Assembly (NCBI RefSeq): GCF_965208925.1
Contig: NZ_OZ242364.1
Span: 3,472,001-3,536,000, forward strand
Reading direction: 5' to 3'
DNA length: 64,000 nt
Origin: Poriferisodalis sp965208925
GTDB lineage: Bacteria; Actinomycetota; Acidimicrobiia; Acidimicrobiales; Poriferisodalaceae
Positions within the stretch are counted from its first letter, which is position 1; every line of letters starts with the position of its first letter. The notes beneath the pieces are model-generated. The model was not told where the DNA came from. It saw nothing but the letters and a program-made list of their open reading frames with translations, and ran no database searches. The position numbers and the translations under genes are program-made. Positions 1 to 9,042 of this stretch are shown here, piece after piece.

Positions 1-125
1 TCGTCAGCGTCGAGGGCGCCCGCCGCGACTACGGCGTAGTCATCGGCGACGACGGTCGATCCGTCGACTTCGAAGCGACCTCCCGGCTGCGCGCAGCCGA
101 CCGAACCGCTGCGCCGACCGGCTGA
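1..125 (+). CDS. Hydantoinase B/oxoprolinase family protein, C-terminal end (partial)
   Basis: Only the last 40 codons are present; the gene begins before the window. The frame starts at base 3 and ends at the TGA at 123-125. The tail reads VSVEGARRDYGVVIGDDGRS and continues to an ALR-like end. That pattern (an EGARRDYGVV segment, then an acidic stretch, then a 'TxxLRA' end) resembles the C-terminus of HyuB-type subunits of ATP-dependent hydantoinases and 5-oxoprolinases, which open cyclic amides. It lies 36 bases before the alpha/beta hydrolase on the same strand, so the two could be cotranscribed. The fragment is short, so the family call is tentative. Confidence 0.55.
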   Translation, partial: VSVEGARRDYGVVIGDDGRSVDFEATSRLRAADRTAAPTG

Positions 126-161
126 ACCCCCGCCCGAGACCCGAACAGGGAGACGCTGTCC

Positions 162-959
162 ATGACGCTCGTGCTCGTTCACGGCAACCCCGAGACGACC
201 GCCATCTGGGACCCGATGCGCGGCGCCCTCGAGCGCCACGGCATTGGTCCCGACGATGTCGTGGCGCTGTCGCCCCCCGGCTTCGGCGTGCCGTCACCCG
301 ACGGCTTCGGCGCCACCATGAACGAGTACCGGGACTGGCTCGCGGCTGAGCTGGAGGGGCTGCTCGCGGCAGGCACCGAGCACGTGGACCTGCTGGGGCA
401 CGACTGGGGCGGCGGTCATGTCATGCGCATCGCCATGGAGCGACCGGATCTGATCCGGTCGTGGTGCACCGACGTCATCGGCCTGTTCGACGCGGACTAC
501 GTCTGGCACGACGCGGCGCAGCTCTGGCAAACGCCGGAGGGCGACGCATCCATCGCACGCATGATCAGCCGTCCCGACCCCGAGCGAATCGCGTTCTACG
601 CCGGCCTCGGCATGGGACCCGAGGTGGCCCAATCCGTCGTGCCGCACATCAACGCTGACATGGGCCGGTGCATCCTGGCGCTGTACCGCGACGCGGCCCA
701 GCCCGCCATGGCCGACCTCGGCTTCAACATCGCCGCAGCCGGCCAGCGGCCCGGCCTGTGCATTCTGGCGGCCGGCGACCACTTCACCGGCGGCGGCGTC
801 ATGCACCGCCGCATCGCCACCCGTGCCGGCGCCAGAGTCACCGAGCTGCTCGACGTCGGCCATTGGTGGATGTGCGAGAACCCGGGCCTCGCAGCGCACA
901 CTGTGGCGAGCTGGCTGGCATCGCTCGACAGAACTGCGGCGGCGTCAGCCAGAGCCTGA
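162..959 (+). CDS. Alpha/beta hydrolase, haloalkane dehalogenase/epoxide hydrolase-like
   Basis: The 265-residue protein has the alpha/beta-hydrolase layout. An HGNPET oxyanion-hole motif sits at residues 7-12, the nucleophile elbow is GHDWGG (Asp81), and a C-terminal catalytic histidine sits near 234 in DVGHWW. An Asp nucleophile followed by Trp is typical of haloalkane dehalogenases and epoxide hydrolases, which form an ester with the substrate; Ser-type lipases and esterases differ here. The length is slightly below the usual 290-300 residues and the cap region is short. No signal peptide is visible, so it is probably cytoplasmic. The substrate cannot be read from sequence. The ATG at 162 follows a weak purine stretch. 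Confidence 0.75.
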   Translation: MTLVLVHGNPETTAIWDPMRGALERHGIGPDDVVALSPPGFGVPSPDGFGATMNEYRDWLAAELEGLLAAGTEHVDLLGHDWGGGHVMRIAMERPDLIRSWCTDVIGLFDADYVWHDAAQLWQTPEGDASIARMISRPDPERIAFYAGLGMGPEVAQSVVPHINADMGRCILALYRDAAQPAMADLGFNIAAAGQRPGLCILAAGDHFTGGGVMHRRIATRAGARVTELLDVGHWWMCENPGLAAHTVASWLASLDRTAAASARA

Positions 960-1111
960 TCGAACAGTCCTGCAGCACGTCTTGCAGCGCACAGCGCCTG
1001 CCGAGCATTGGGCTACTGTCGCGGCTGATGCCGGGCCGACCGCGGCCGGGCACGCCGTTCTGAACGCAATCCGGCACCCTGCGCGGGGTGCCCGCCACAA
1101 GGGGGCAAGCG

Positions 1112-3424
1112 ATGGCCGCATCGGGTTCGATCCTGGGGAATCCTGTTCAGCGCAAGGAAGATCCGGGGCTGCTGACCGGGGCGAATCACTACGTGGACGA
1201 CCTCGACGTCAACGCGGCGCGGGTCGCCTTCGTGCGGTCGCCGGAGGCCCACGCCGAGATCACCTCCATCGACACCTCCGACGCCTCGTCCATGCCGGGC
1301 GTCGTGGCGGTGTACACCGCGGAGAGCCTGCCGATGGATGCCTTCCAAGGCTTCCCGATGATGCCGCCGGATTTCAACCGGCCGCCATTGGCAGCAGGCC
1401 GGGTGCGCTTCGTCGGCGACATGGTGGCCGCCGTAGTGGCGGAGACCCAGGCGCAGGCCAATGACGCCGCCGAGGCCGTGTACGTCGACTACAGCCCGCT
1501 GCCGGTTGTCTCGGACTTCGAGCGAGCTGCAGATCCCGACTCGCCTGTGGTGTGGGACGGGCAGCCGTCCAACGTGTGCTTCCCGTTCGCCATACCGGGC
1601 CCAGATGAGGAGACCGGCGAGCGGCCGGGAGTTGATGCGCTCGCAGGCGCCGACCAAGTCGTCTCGGAGCGCATCGTCACCCAGCGATTGGCCGGCGCCC
1701 CGATGGAGGCCAACGGCTGCGTGGCCGTCCCCGGCGATGACGGCAGCATGACCATGCACCTGTCGGTGCAGAATGCCCACTCCCAGCATGAGGCGCTCGC
1801 CCCGGCGCTCGGCCTCGAGCCCGACCAGCTGCGCGTGACCGCACCGTGGGTGGGCGGCGGCTTCGGCCCGAAGGCTGCGGTGTACCCCGAGTACATCGTG
1901 GTGGGCAAGGCTGCCCAGGCGCTGGGCCGCCCCGCCAGGTGGACCGAGAACCGCACCGAGAACATGCTGTCGATGGTGCAGGGGCGCGCCATGGTGATGA
2001 ACGTCGAAATGGGCGTGCGCAACGACGGCAGCATCGTGGGCCTGAAGGCGAACGTGATTGCCGACGCCGGCGCGTACCCCATCATCGGCGCGATCCTGCC
2101 GATGCTGACCGGCATGCTCAGCCAGGCCGTGTACGACATCCCGGTGATCGACTTCGTCTCGCAGACGGTCATCACCAACACCACGCCAATCGGTGCGTAC
2201 CGAGGCGCCGGGCGTCCTGAGGCAACCCAGATGGTGGAGCGCATCCTGGACAAGGCGGCTGCCGCGATCGGCATGGACCCTGCCGAGATCCGGCGCAAGA
2301 ACTACCTGCAGCCCGATGCCTTCCCGACCGCCCTGCAGACGGGCGTGAGCTACGACTCGGGCGAGTACGAGCGAGCCCTCGACGCCGTGCTCGAAGCCTC
2401 CGGCTATGCCGATCTGCGAGCCGAGCAGCAGGCCCGGCGCGACTCCGGTGACTCGAAGCTGCTGGGCATCGGCGTGTCGTCCTATGTGGAGATCACCGCT
2501 CCCGTGGGCCTGCACGTGGAATACGGCAGCACTGAGGTGCACGAAGACGGCACGGCCACCATCCGGGTGGGTACGTCCAGCCACGGTCAGGGCCACGACA
2601 CGGCGTTCAGCCAGATCGTCGAGGGAGTGCTGGGCATTCCCATGGATCAGGTCACCCACCTCGACGCCGACACCGCCGAGGTGCCCTCGGGTGCGGGCAC
2701 ACTGGGCTCGCGCTCGCTGCAGACGGCCGGCTCGGCGGTGTACCTGTCGAGCCAGGCAGTGCTGGAGAAGGGCAAGCAGCTCGCCGCACACCTGCTCGAG
2801 GCATCTGCTGAAGACATCGTGGTGGCCGAAGGCGGGCTCGCCGTTGCCGGCGTGCCGACCAGCTCGGTGAGCTGGGCCGACATCGCGCAGCTGGCCAACG
2901 ACGACAGCGCCCGCCCGTCCGGTCTCGAGGCAGGCCTGATGGCCGAGGAGAACTTCGACGGCACCGATTCCACGTTCCCGTTCGGCTCTCATGTGGCCGT
3001 CGTCGAGGTCGACCGCGACACCGGCGAGGTCGAGCTGGTGCGCCACGTCGCCGTCGACGACTGCGGCACCATCATGAACCCGCTGATCGTGAACGGCCAG
3101 CAGCACGGCGGCATTGCCCAAGGCATCGCCCAAGCGCTGTACGAGCACGTCGAGTACGACGGCGACGGCCAGCCCCGCAACCCGAGCCTCGGCGACTACT
3201 TGGTGCCCTCGGCGGCGGAACTGCCGAGCTTTGAGGTGTCCAACACCGAAACCGCCAGCCCGCGCAACCCGCTGGGCGCCAAGGGCATCGGCGAGTCGGG
3301 CACCATCGGCTCCACGCCGGCGGTGCACAACGCGGTGTGCGATGCGGTAGCCCACCTGGGCATCGGCCACATCGACATGCCATGCAGCCCGCAGAATGTC
3401 TGGCGGGCACTGCAGAACGCCTGA
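1112..3424 (+). CDS. Xanthine dehydrogenase-family molybdopterin-binding subunit (form II CoxL-like)
   Basis: This is the large catalytic subunit of a molybdenum hydroxylase (770 residues). It opens with the usual RKEDPGLLTG segment. It carries AYRGAGR at residues 362-368, the active-site signature of form II CoxL-like proteins; form I CO dehydrogenases have AYRCSFR. The family's catalytic glutamate is in KGIGE (Glu728). Family members bind molybdopterin-cytosine dinucleotide and normally partner with an FAD (CoxM) and a 2Fe-2S (CoxS) subunit; neither is encoded nearby. I chose the ATG at 1112 because AAGGGGG lies six bases upstream; a GTG at 1088 is in frame but lacks such a site. The substrate is probably not CO but an aldehyde, purine or aromatic N-heterocycle (inference). 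Confidence 0.88.
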   Translation: MAASGSILGNPVQRKEDPGLLTGANHYVDDLDVNAARVAFVRSPEAHAEITSIDTSDASSMPGVVAVYTAESLPMDAFQGFPMMPPDFNRPPLAAGRVRFVGDMVAAVVAETQAQANDAAEAVYVDYSPLPVVSDFERAADPDSPVVWDGQPSNVCFPFAIPGPDEETGERPGVDALAGADQVVSERIVTQRLAGAPMEANGCVAVPGDDGSMTMHLSVQNAHSQHEALAPALGLEPDQLRVTAPWVGGGFGPKAAVYPEYIVVGKAAQALGRPARWTENRTENMLSMVQGRAMVMNVEMGVRNDGSIVGLKANVIADAGAYPIIGAILPMLTGMLSQAVYDIPVIDFVSQTVITNTTPIGAYRGAGRPEATQMVERILDKAAAAIGMDPAEIRRKNYLQPDAFPTALQTGVSYDSGEYERALDAVLEASGYADLRAEQQARRDSGDSKLLGIGVSSYVEITAPVGLHVEYGSTEVHEDGTATIRVGTSSHGQGHDTAFSQIVEGVLGIPMDQVTHLDADTAEVPSGAGTLGSRSLQTAGSAVYLSSQAVLEKGKQLAAHLLEASAEDIVVAEGGLAVAGVPTSSVSWADIAQLANDDSARPSGLEAGLMAEENFDGTDSTFPFGSHVAVVEVDRDTGEVELVRHVAVDDCGTIMNPLIVNGQQHGGIAQGIAQALYEHVEYDGDGQPRNPSLGDYLVPSAAELPSFEVSNTETASPRNPLGAKGIGESGTIGSTPAVHNAVCDAVAHLGIGHIDMPCSPQNVWRALQNA

Positions 3425-3570
3425 GCCCGCGCGGCACCCGATTTCCCGCCCACACGGAGTGGCGCGCCTTCCCGGACGAAGCGCCGGGCAATGACCTAGC
3501 CTCTGTGCTCGCACACCCAGCGTGACCGGCTCTGCAGACGGGTCCGGCGCGCCCTGCGAGGGGACACCAC

Positions 3571-4800
3571 ATGAGTACTGATGCAGCGACCGACCCGGTC
3601 ATCGTTGCAACCACCCGCAGCCCGATCGGGCGAGCCTTCAAGGGTTCGCTGACCGAGATGCGGCCCGACGACATGACGGCGCAGATCGTCACCAAGCTGC
3701 TCGACAAGGTGCCCGAGCTGCCCCATGGCGAGATCGAGGATCTGATGCTGGGCTGCGGGCAGCCCGGCGGCGAGGCCGGCTTCAACATCGCACGTGCCTC
3801 GGCGATTTTGGCCGGGCTCGACGACGTGCCTGGCACCACGGTCAACCGCTACTGCTCGTCCTCGCTGCAGACCATCCGCATGGCGGCACACGCCATCCGT
3901 GCCGGCGAGGGAGACGCCTTCATTGCCGCCGGCGTCGAGTGCGTCAGCCGCTACGACAAGGGCAACTCCGACAGCCTGCCCGGCACCACCAATCCCAAGT
4001 TCAAAGCCGCAGGCGAGCGCACCAAGGTGCGCGGCGAAGGCGGTCACGGCGACTGGACACCGCCGGTCGGCCTGCCTGACCTGTACATCGCCATGGGCTT
4101 CACCGCCGAGAACGTGGCCGAGCACAAGGGCGTGAGCCGCCAGGCCATGGACGAGTACGGCGTGATGAGCCAGAACAAGGCCGAGGACGCCATCGGGCGC
4201 GGCTTTTTTGAGATGGACATCACCCCGCTGGAACTGCCTGACGGCAGTGTGGTCAGCACCGACGACGGTCCGCGTGCGGGCGTCACCTACGAGGCCGTCT
4301 CGCAGCTGAAGCCCGCATTCCGCCCTGACGGCCGGGTGACTGCCGGCAATGCCTGCCCGCTGAACGACGGCGCTGCCGCCGTCATGGTGATGAGCCGCAA
4401 GCGCGCCGAGGAACTGGGCATCACGCCGCTCGCGCGCATCATCTCGTCGGCAGTGTCGGCGCTGAACCCCGAGATCATGGGCCTCGGCCCGATCGAGGCC
4501 TGCAAGAAGGCGCTGGCGCGCGCTGGCATGACGATGAGCGACATCGACATGGTCGAGATCAACGAGGCCTTCGCCGCCCAGGTGATCCCGTCTGCCGACG
4601 AGCTGGGCATCGACATCGTCGATCAGCTGAACCTCAACGGCGGTGCCATTGCCTTGGGCCACCCATTCGGCATGACCGGCGCCCGCATCATGACCACGCT
4701 GCTCAACGGCCTCGGCGACCGCGACAAGACCTTCGGGCTCGAGTCGATGTGCGTCGGCGGCGGTCAGGGCATGGCCATGATCGTGGAGCGCCTCAACTAG
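3571..4800 (+). CDS. Thiolase family protein (acetyl-CoA acyltransferase)
   Basis: The protein (409 residues, the usual thiolase length) should catalyse reversible thiolytic cleavage of 3-ketoacyl-CoA, or condensation of two acyl-CoAs. The acylated cysteine is Cys95 in VNRYCSSSLQ. NEAFAAQ is followed by the catalytic His364 in GGAIALGHPFG, and the second cysteine is Cys394 in CVGGGQG. All catalytic residues are intact. The NRYCSSSLQ context is FadA/FadI-like, which favours degradative beta-oxidation, although a biosynthetic role cannot be excluded. It stands alone, with 147 bases to the CoxL-like gene, so its partner enzymes are elsewhere. Confidence 0.9.
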   Translation: MSTDAATDPVIVATTRSPIGRAFKGSLTEMRPDDMTAQIVTKLLDKVPELPHGEIEDLMLGCGQPGGEAGFNIARASAILAGLDDVPGTTVNRYCSSSLQTIRMAAHAIRAGEGDAFIAAGVECVSRYDKGNSDSLPGTTNPKFKAAGERTKVRGEGGHGDWTPPVGLPDLYIAMGFTAENVAEHKGVSRQAMDEYGVMSQNKAEDAIGRGFFEMDITPLELPDGSVVSTDDGPRAGVTYEAVSQLKPAFRPDGRVTAGNACPLNDGAAAVMVMSRKRAEELGITPLARIISSAVSALNPEIMGLGPIEACKKALARAGMTMSDIDMVEINEAFAAQVIPSADELGIDIVDQLNLNGGAIALGHPFGMTGARIMTTLLNGLGDRDKTFGLESMCVGGGQGMAMIVERLN

Positions 4801-4873
4801 ATCGCTGTCCCAAGCCAGCGGCTGAGCCGGTAACTGCCGCGCTTCAGGGCGGCGCGTCGGCAACACTGGCCGC

Positions 4874-5596
4874 GTGAATACGTCATCGCCGACGGCACCG
4901 CGGTCCATCCAGATCGTGCCGTCCGTCCTTCCTGCTGACTTCGCGCGCCTCGGCGAGGAATGTGCTGCCTTGGAAGCGGCAGGTGTCGACCGGATCCAGT
5001 GGGATGTCATGGATGGCGTCTTCGTGCCGAACCTGACATTCGGCCCCGATGTCATCGCTGCCTGCCGGCCACACGCCAGCGTGATGTTCGAAGCGCATCT
5101 CATGGTCGCCGACCCCGACCCCATGCTCGACGCCTACGTCGGTGCCGGCTGCGAGATGCTGATCATCCACGCCGAGTCGATCACGCACCTGCATCGGACG
5201 CTCAGCCGGGTTGCCGAGCTGGGCGCCCAAGCGGCGGTGGCCATCAATCCCTCGACGCCGATCGACGCGGTGGCGCACGTGCTCGACCTCGTCGACATGG
5301 TGCTCGTCATGACCGTCAACCCGGGATTCGGCGGGCAGGCCTATATCGCAACGATGGAGCCCAAGATCGCTGCCCTGCAGCAGCTCATCTCGGTGAACGG
5401 ATCGGCCGGGGCGTCTGGTGCGGGTATCGACATCGAGGTGGACGGCGGCATTTCGGCCGAGACCATCGGCGGTGCTGCTGCGGCCGGTGCCAACGTTCTC
5501 GTATCGGGCAGCGCGCTGTACCGCTACGAGGAGGGACTCGCGCACGGCGTCGCGGACCTGCGCTGCCGTGCGGAGGCTGCGTTCCGAGCGGAATGA
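4874..5596 (+). CDS. rpe: Ribulose-phosphate 3-epimerase
   Basis: This TIM-barrel enzyme (240 residues) interconverts ribulose 5-phosphate and xylulose 5-phosphate in the pentose phosphate pathway. Expected motifs appear in order: PSVLPADFARL at the N-terminus, WDVMDGVFVPN (metal-binding Asp), EAHLMV, the TVNPGFGGQ phosphate-binding loop, and VDGGIS with the second catalytic Asp. The start is a GTG. The stop codon overlaps the start of the next gene by four bases (ATGA), so the two are translationally coupled. Confidence 0.95.
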   Translation: MNTSSPTAPRSIQIVPSVLPADFARLGEECAALEAAGVDRIQWDVMDGVFVPNLTFGPDVIAACRPHASVMFEAHLMVADPDPMLDAYVGAGCEMLIIHAESITHLHRTLSRVAELGAQAAVAINPSTPIDAVAHVLDLVDMVLVMTVNPGFGGQAYIATMEPKIAALQQLISVNGSAGASGAGIDIEVDGGISAETIGGAAAAGANVLVSGSALYRYEEGLAHGVADLRCRAEAAFRAE

Positions 5597-6045
5597 CCGT
5601 GGCCGCTCGCCGGCGCTGGCTCCTCATCGCCGCCGCCGTCGTAGCGCTCGCTCTTGCTCTGCGACTGACGCTGTGGCGCGACAGTGGCGAACCTTCTGTC
5701 GAGGAGTTCTGCGCTGAATTCGCCCACTTGTTGGTCGTGGATCAGCTCAGCCTGACGGTCAACCCCAACGACGACACGAGCACCCGTGAAGCAATGGATC
5801 GCACTGCCCGGCAGTTCGCGGATGCTGCCGCAGCGGCGCCAGCGGAGATCCGCCCCGACATGGCTCTGCTGGCCGACCTCACTGCCGCACTCTCGAACGC
5901 CGTCGCCGAGACCGCTTCACGCGAGACCTTCGACCGCGCCGCTGCCGTGATAGCAGCACAGGATCCGTTCCTCGAAACGCAGGATGCCGCCACCCAGCGG
6001 GTCGTGGACTACGTCACGCGCAATTGCATCGCTGCGCCTGGCTGA
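5593..6045 (+). CDS. Small membrane-anchored or secreted protein of unknown function
   Basis: I do not recognise this 150-residue protein. It starts with MTVAARRRW followed by one hydrophobic segment (about residues 9-25), consistent with an N-terminal anchor or uncleaved signal. The rest is alanine-rich, acidic and probably helical. One cysteine follows the anchor (EEFCAEF) and another is near the C-terminus (RNCIAAPG), which could form a disulfide outside the cell. Its ATGA overlap with rpe supports the start and a shared transcript, but says little about function. Confidence 0.65.
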   Translation: MTVAARRRWLLIAAAVVALALALRLTLWRDSGEPSVEEFCAEFAHLLVVDQLSLTVNPNDDTSTREAMDRTARQFADAAAAAPAEIRPDMALLADLTAALSNAVAETASRETFDRAAAVIAAQDPFLETQDAATQRVVDYVTRNCIAAPG

Positions 6046-6074
6046 ACCGCGCGCACGAGCATTGCTGCGCCCTC

Positions 6075-6695
6075 CTAGATCATCTCGCCGCGCTTGACGA
6101 TCACGTGATCGCACAAGCCGTAGGCCTTCGCTTCCTCTGCGGTGAACCAGCGATCCCGCTCGGAGTCGAGCAGGATCTGCTCCACGTCCTGACCGCTGTG
6201 CAGGGCCGTGCGCTCGGCCATCAGGCGCTTGACGTAGGCCATCTGCTCGGCCTGGATGGCAATGTCCGATGCCTGGCCCCGGACGCCGCCCGACGGCTGG
6301 TGCATCATCACCCGGGCGTGGGGCAGGCAATAGCGCTTGCCCGGCGCCCCCGCGGTCAGCAGGAACTGCCCCATCGAGGCGCCCAGCCCCAAGCAGACGG
6401 TGGCCACGTCGCAGGCCACGAACTGCATCGTGTCGTAGATGGCCATGCCAGCGGTGACAGAGCCGCCGGGGCTGTTGATGTACAGGGAGATGTCACGGCC
6501 CCGATCCTGACCCTCCAGGTACAGCATCTGCGCGCAGACGACGTTGGCCAGCTGATCGTCCACCTCGTCGCCCAGGAACACGATGCGGTCATCCAGCAGC
6601 CGGTTCGAGATCTGGGTCCAGCCGGAGACGCCGCTGGCGTCGAACGCTCGCTCCGACGCTGGGCTCGAGTGCTGGATGGAGGGAAGATCGGTCAT
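6075..6695 (-). CDS. clpP: ATP-dependent Clp protease proteolytic subunit
   Basis: ClpP (206 residues) forms the tetradecameric serine-protease chamber fed by ClpX or ClpC. The catalytic triad is visible: Ser107 in GLGASMGQ, His132 in MMHQPSGG and Asp181 in ERDRWFTAEEA. The SPGGSV strand that lines the active site is also present. I chose the ATG at 6695 (MTDLPS); the open frame extends further upstream but without family similarity. No Clp ATPase or second clpP lies nearby, although actinobacteria often have a tandem clpP1P2 pair. The gene is convergent with the small anchored protein and ends 29 bases from it. Confidence 0.95.
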   Translation of the reverse strand: MTDLPSIQHSSPASERAFDASGVSGWTQISNRLLDDRIVFLGDEVDDQLANVVCAQMLYLEGQDRGRDISLYINSPGGSVTAGMAIYDTMQFVACDVATVCLGLGASMGQFLLTAGAPGKRYCLPHARVMMHQPSGGVRGQASDIAIQAEQMAYVKRLMAERTALHSGQDVEQILLDSERDRWFTAEEAKAYGLCDHVIVKRGEMI

Positions 6696-6819
6696 GCGCC
6701 GCAGGCTACCGACGGGGCTTTCGAGCCCAGCCTGATCGATGAGCGGCCGCGTCGACGGGTGAGCCTCCTCGCCGTGCAGCCGCTCGGGCCAGCTGCAGCC
6801 ACAGGTACCGCGGCCAAGC

Positions 6820-7401
6820 TCAGAGTCGCTCGGCCAAGGCCCGCAAGGCGCGACCTCGGTGGCTGATCCGGTTCTTCGCCTCGGCCGACATCTCGGCGAA
6901 GGTGAGCGGAGCCGTCTCGCCGGGGACGAACACAGGGTCGTAGCCGAACCCGCCCTCACCACGTGGCTCCGTCGCGATCGACCCCTCGACAACTCCGTCG
7001 GCCAGCACTTCGGAGCCATCGGAGAACACGACGGTTACCACGGTGCGGAATCGCGCAGTGCGCTCGTGCGCAGGCACATCTCGTAGGCCCGCCAAGAGCT
7101 TGGCCACGTTCGCGGCGGCGTCCTGTCGAGGCCCGGCGTAGCGAGCGCTGTGCACTCCGGGGGCTCCGTCCAGCGCGTCGACTTCCAGTCCGGTGTCGTC
7201 GGCGATGGCCGGCTCACCAGCCGCCGCGCACACGAATCGTGCCTTGATCAGCGCGTTGGCCTCGAGCGTCTCGCCATCCTCGACCACATCACCCAGTCCG
7301 GGCGGCCGCGGCACGATCTCGACATCGGGCATCACCGCCTGCAGCACTTCGGCGATTTCGATTGCCTTGTGCGGATTGGCGGAGGCCATCACGAGTCGCA
7401 T
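6820..7401 (-). CDS. rdgB: RdgB/HAM1 family XTP/dITP diphosphatase
   Basis: The protein (193 residues) hydrolyses non-canonical purine triphosphates (dITP, XTP) to monophosphates and so cleans the nucleotide pool. Family motifs are complete: the N-terminal MASANPHKAIEI (SxNxxK type), the ADDTGLEVDAL acidic metal-binding loop, GFGYDPVF, and the C-terminal SHRGRALRAL. The ATG at 7401 is preceded by GGGGGAG at good spacing, which I prefer over a TTG at 7422. It lies 68 bases downstream of rph in the same direction, the order found in mycobacteria (rphA then rdgB). Confidence 0.95.
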   Translation of the reverse strand: MRLVMASANPHKAIEIAEVLQAVMPDVEIVPRPPGLGDVVEDGETLEANALIKARFVCAAAGEPAIADDTGLEVDALDGAPGVHSARYAGPRQDAAANVAKLLAGLRDVPAHERTARFRTVVTVVFSDGSEVLADGVVEGSIATEPRGEGGFGYDPVFVPGETAPLTFAEMSAEAKNRISHRGRALRALAERL

Positions 7402-7469
7402 GGGCTCAAGCTCCCCCAGCAACGCGCATCGGGTTCTGCCGACTCAGCGATTCGCGTGCGTGCGCAGCA

Positions 7470-8198
7470 TCACGTCGGCGGTGTGGCCAGCGCGGCTCGC
7501 TGCAGGTCGACGATCTCGCTGATGCCCGAACGGGCCAGTTCCAGCATCGCGCCGAGCTGTGCGTCGTCGAACGGATCGCCTTCGGCAGTGCCCTGCACTT
7601 CCACGAATCGCCCCTGGCCGGTCATCACGACGTTCATGTCGACCTCTGCCCGCGAGTCCTCCTCGTAGGGCAGATCGAGGCGAGCCTCGCCGTCCACAAT
7701 CCCCACCGAGATGGCCGCGCACTCGTCGATGAGCGGATGCCGGCTGATGGCTCCGCTGCTGACCAGACGGCTGCATGCGTCATGCAACGCCACATAGCCG
7801 CCGCAGATCGAAGCGGTACGGGTTCCCCCGTCGGCCTGCAGCACATCGCAGTCGACCGTGACCTCGCGCTCACCCAGCGCCGCCATGTCGCACACGGCCC
7901 GCAGGGCCCGCCCGATCAGCCGCTCGATCTCAAGCGTGCGACCCTTCTGCTTGCCTCGCTTGGACTCCCGGCCGACGCGCTCGGGACTCGAGCCGGGCAG
8001 CATCGCATACTCGGCAGTCACCCAACCGGTCCCCCGGCCGCGCATCCAGCGCGGCACGTCGTCGTCGATAGACACGGTGCACATCACTCTGGTTCGCCCG
8101 AAGGACACCAGCACCGAGCCCGGTGTCTGGTCGGTGAAGTCGCGTTCGAACGTGACCGGCCGCAGTTCGCCCGGCGTCCGACCGTCGGCGCGCGTCAC
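7470..8198 (-). CDS. rph: Ribonuclease PH
   Basis: RNase PH (242 residues) is a phosphorolytic 3'-5' exoribonuclease that trims tRNA 3' ends. Visible motifs are RADGRTPGELRPV at the N-terminus, GRTRVMCTVS, the ERxGRESKRGKQKGRTLEIERL segment spread over about residues 74-96, DCDVLQADGGTRTASI and the phosphate-site region after it. Length and motifs are typical. The start is a GTG. It sits between the MBL-fold gene (34 bases upstream) and rdgB in a compact unidirectional group. Confidence 0.95.
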   Translation of the reverse strand: MTRADGRTPGELRPVTFERDFTDQTPGSVLVSFGRTRVMCTVSIDDDVPRWMRGRGTGWVTAEYAMLPGSSPERVGRESKRGKQKGRTLEIERLIGRALRAVCDMAALGEREVTVDCDVLQADGGTRTASICGGYVALHDACSRLVSSGAISRHPLIDECAAISVGIVDGEARLDLPYEEDSRAEVDMNVVMTGQGRFVEVQGTAEGDPFDDAQLGAMLELARSGISEIVDLQRAALATPPT

Positions 8199-8232
8199 GA
8201 CCGGGTCCCGGCGATCACGACCAGCACAGTGT

Positions 8233-8982
8233 TCACGCCCAGAACGTTGCGCCTGTGCGTGCGACTGCCACGTCGCCGTTGAACACCTCGCCCGCCTCGG
8301 TCAGATGATCCTGCGGATCCGATCCGGGCGGTACATGCGTCACCACGAGCTGGCGCGCACCGACGTCGTTGGCGTCAGCCGCCAGCCAAGCGGCGCTCAC
8401 ATGCGGGATCTCGGGGCTGTCGGTTGCGTGCAGCAGCGTGCCCTCACCCACCACGAGATCCGGCGACGGCCGCCCAACATCGCGGCTGAGCGCAGAGAGT
8501 GCCCAGCCGCGACCGGTGTCGGACGTATAGACGATCGACTTGCCGTCGCACTCGAAGCGCATCGCCAGCGTCTCCACCGGATGATCGGTGCGGGAGAACA
8601 GCACCTCGATGTCGCCGATGCGTGCCTCCGACGAATCCTTCACCATCTCCCAGCCGAAGAGATCCGAGCTGTCGCCGTACACCTCAGTGACCTCACGCAC
8701 GCCTTCGGTGGCGAGCACCCGCATGTGCTCGATGCCCATGTACCACTTCGCTGCGTTGTAGATCACCGGCAGCTCCGCGCAGTGATCAGGGTGGTGATGG
8801 CTCACCAGCAGCGCATCCACCGTTTCCAGCGGCACATGGGATTGCAGGTTGGCGAAAGTGCCCGGTCCGCAGTCCACCCACAGAGTCGTGGCTTCGCTGC
8901 GCACGAGGTACCCGCTGCACGACTCGCCGGCGGCGGCGTAGCTGCCCGAACAACCCAGCACCGTCACCGAGAGCTTGCTCAC
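8233..8982 (-). CDS. MBL-fold metallohydrolase (Rv1339/RNase Z-like family)
   Basis: The 249-residue protein has a metallo-beta-lactamase fold with the HxHxDH zinc motif at residues 62-67 (HHHPDH). It also has DTG in YTSDTGRG and a late histidine in VVTHVPPG. Sequence and genomic position (directly before rph and rdgB) match mycobacterial Rv1339, reported as an atypical cyclic-nucleotide phosphodiesterase; related proteins are often annotated as ribonuclease Z or beta-lactamase-like. I infer phosphodiester hydrolysis, with cAMP as a plausible substrate. The GTG at 8982 starts immediately before the conserved SKLSVTVLGCSGS strand. Confidence 0.85.
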   Translation of the reverse strand: MSKLSVTVLGCSGSYAAAGESCSGYLVRSEATTLWVDCGPGTFANLQSHVPLETVDALLVSHHHPDHCAELPVIYNAAKWYMGIEHMRVLATEGVREVTEVYGDSSDLFGWEMVKDSSEARIGDIEVLFSRTDHPVETLAMRFECDGKSIVYTSDTGRGWALSALSRDVGRPSPDLVVGEGTLLHATDSPEIPHVSAAWLAADANDVGARQLVVTHVPPGSDPQDHLTEAGEVFNGDVAVARTGATFWA

Positions 8983-9042
8983 GGAGGCCGATACTACGCA
9001 GGTAGGCGGGGCTTCTCACATCGTGCCCGCCCCAGCAGAACT

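Noticed and set aside
1013..3514. 833-codon open frame on the minus strand
   Set aside because: It lies opposite the CoxL-like gene, is low-complexity (His/Arg/Gly/Val-rich) and has no family motif; such antisense frames are expected at this GC content.
3496..5124. 542-codon open frame on the minus strand
   Set aside because: It is antisense to the thiolase and the start of rpe, both of which have complete catalytic motifs.
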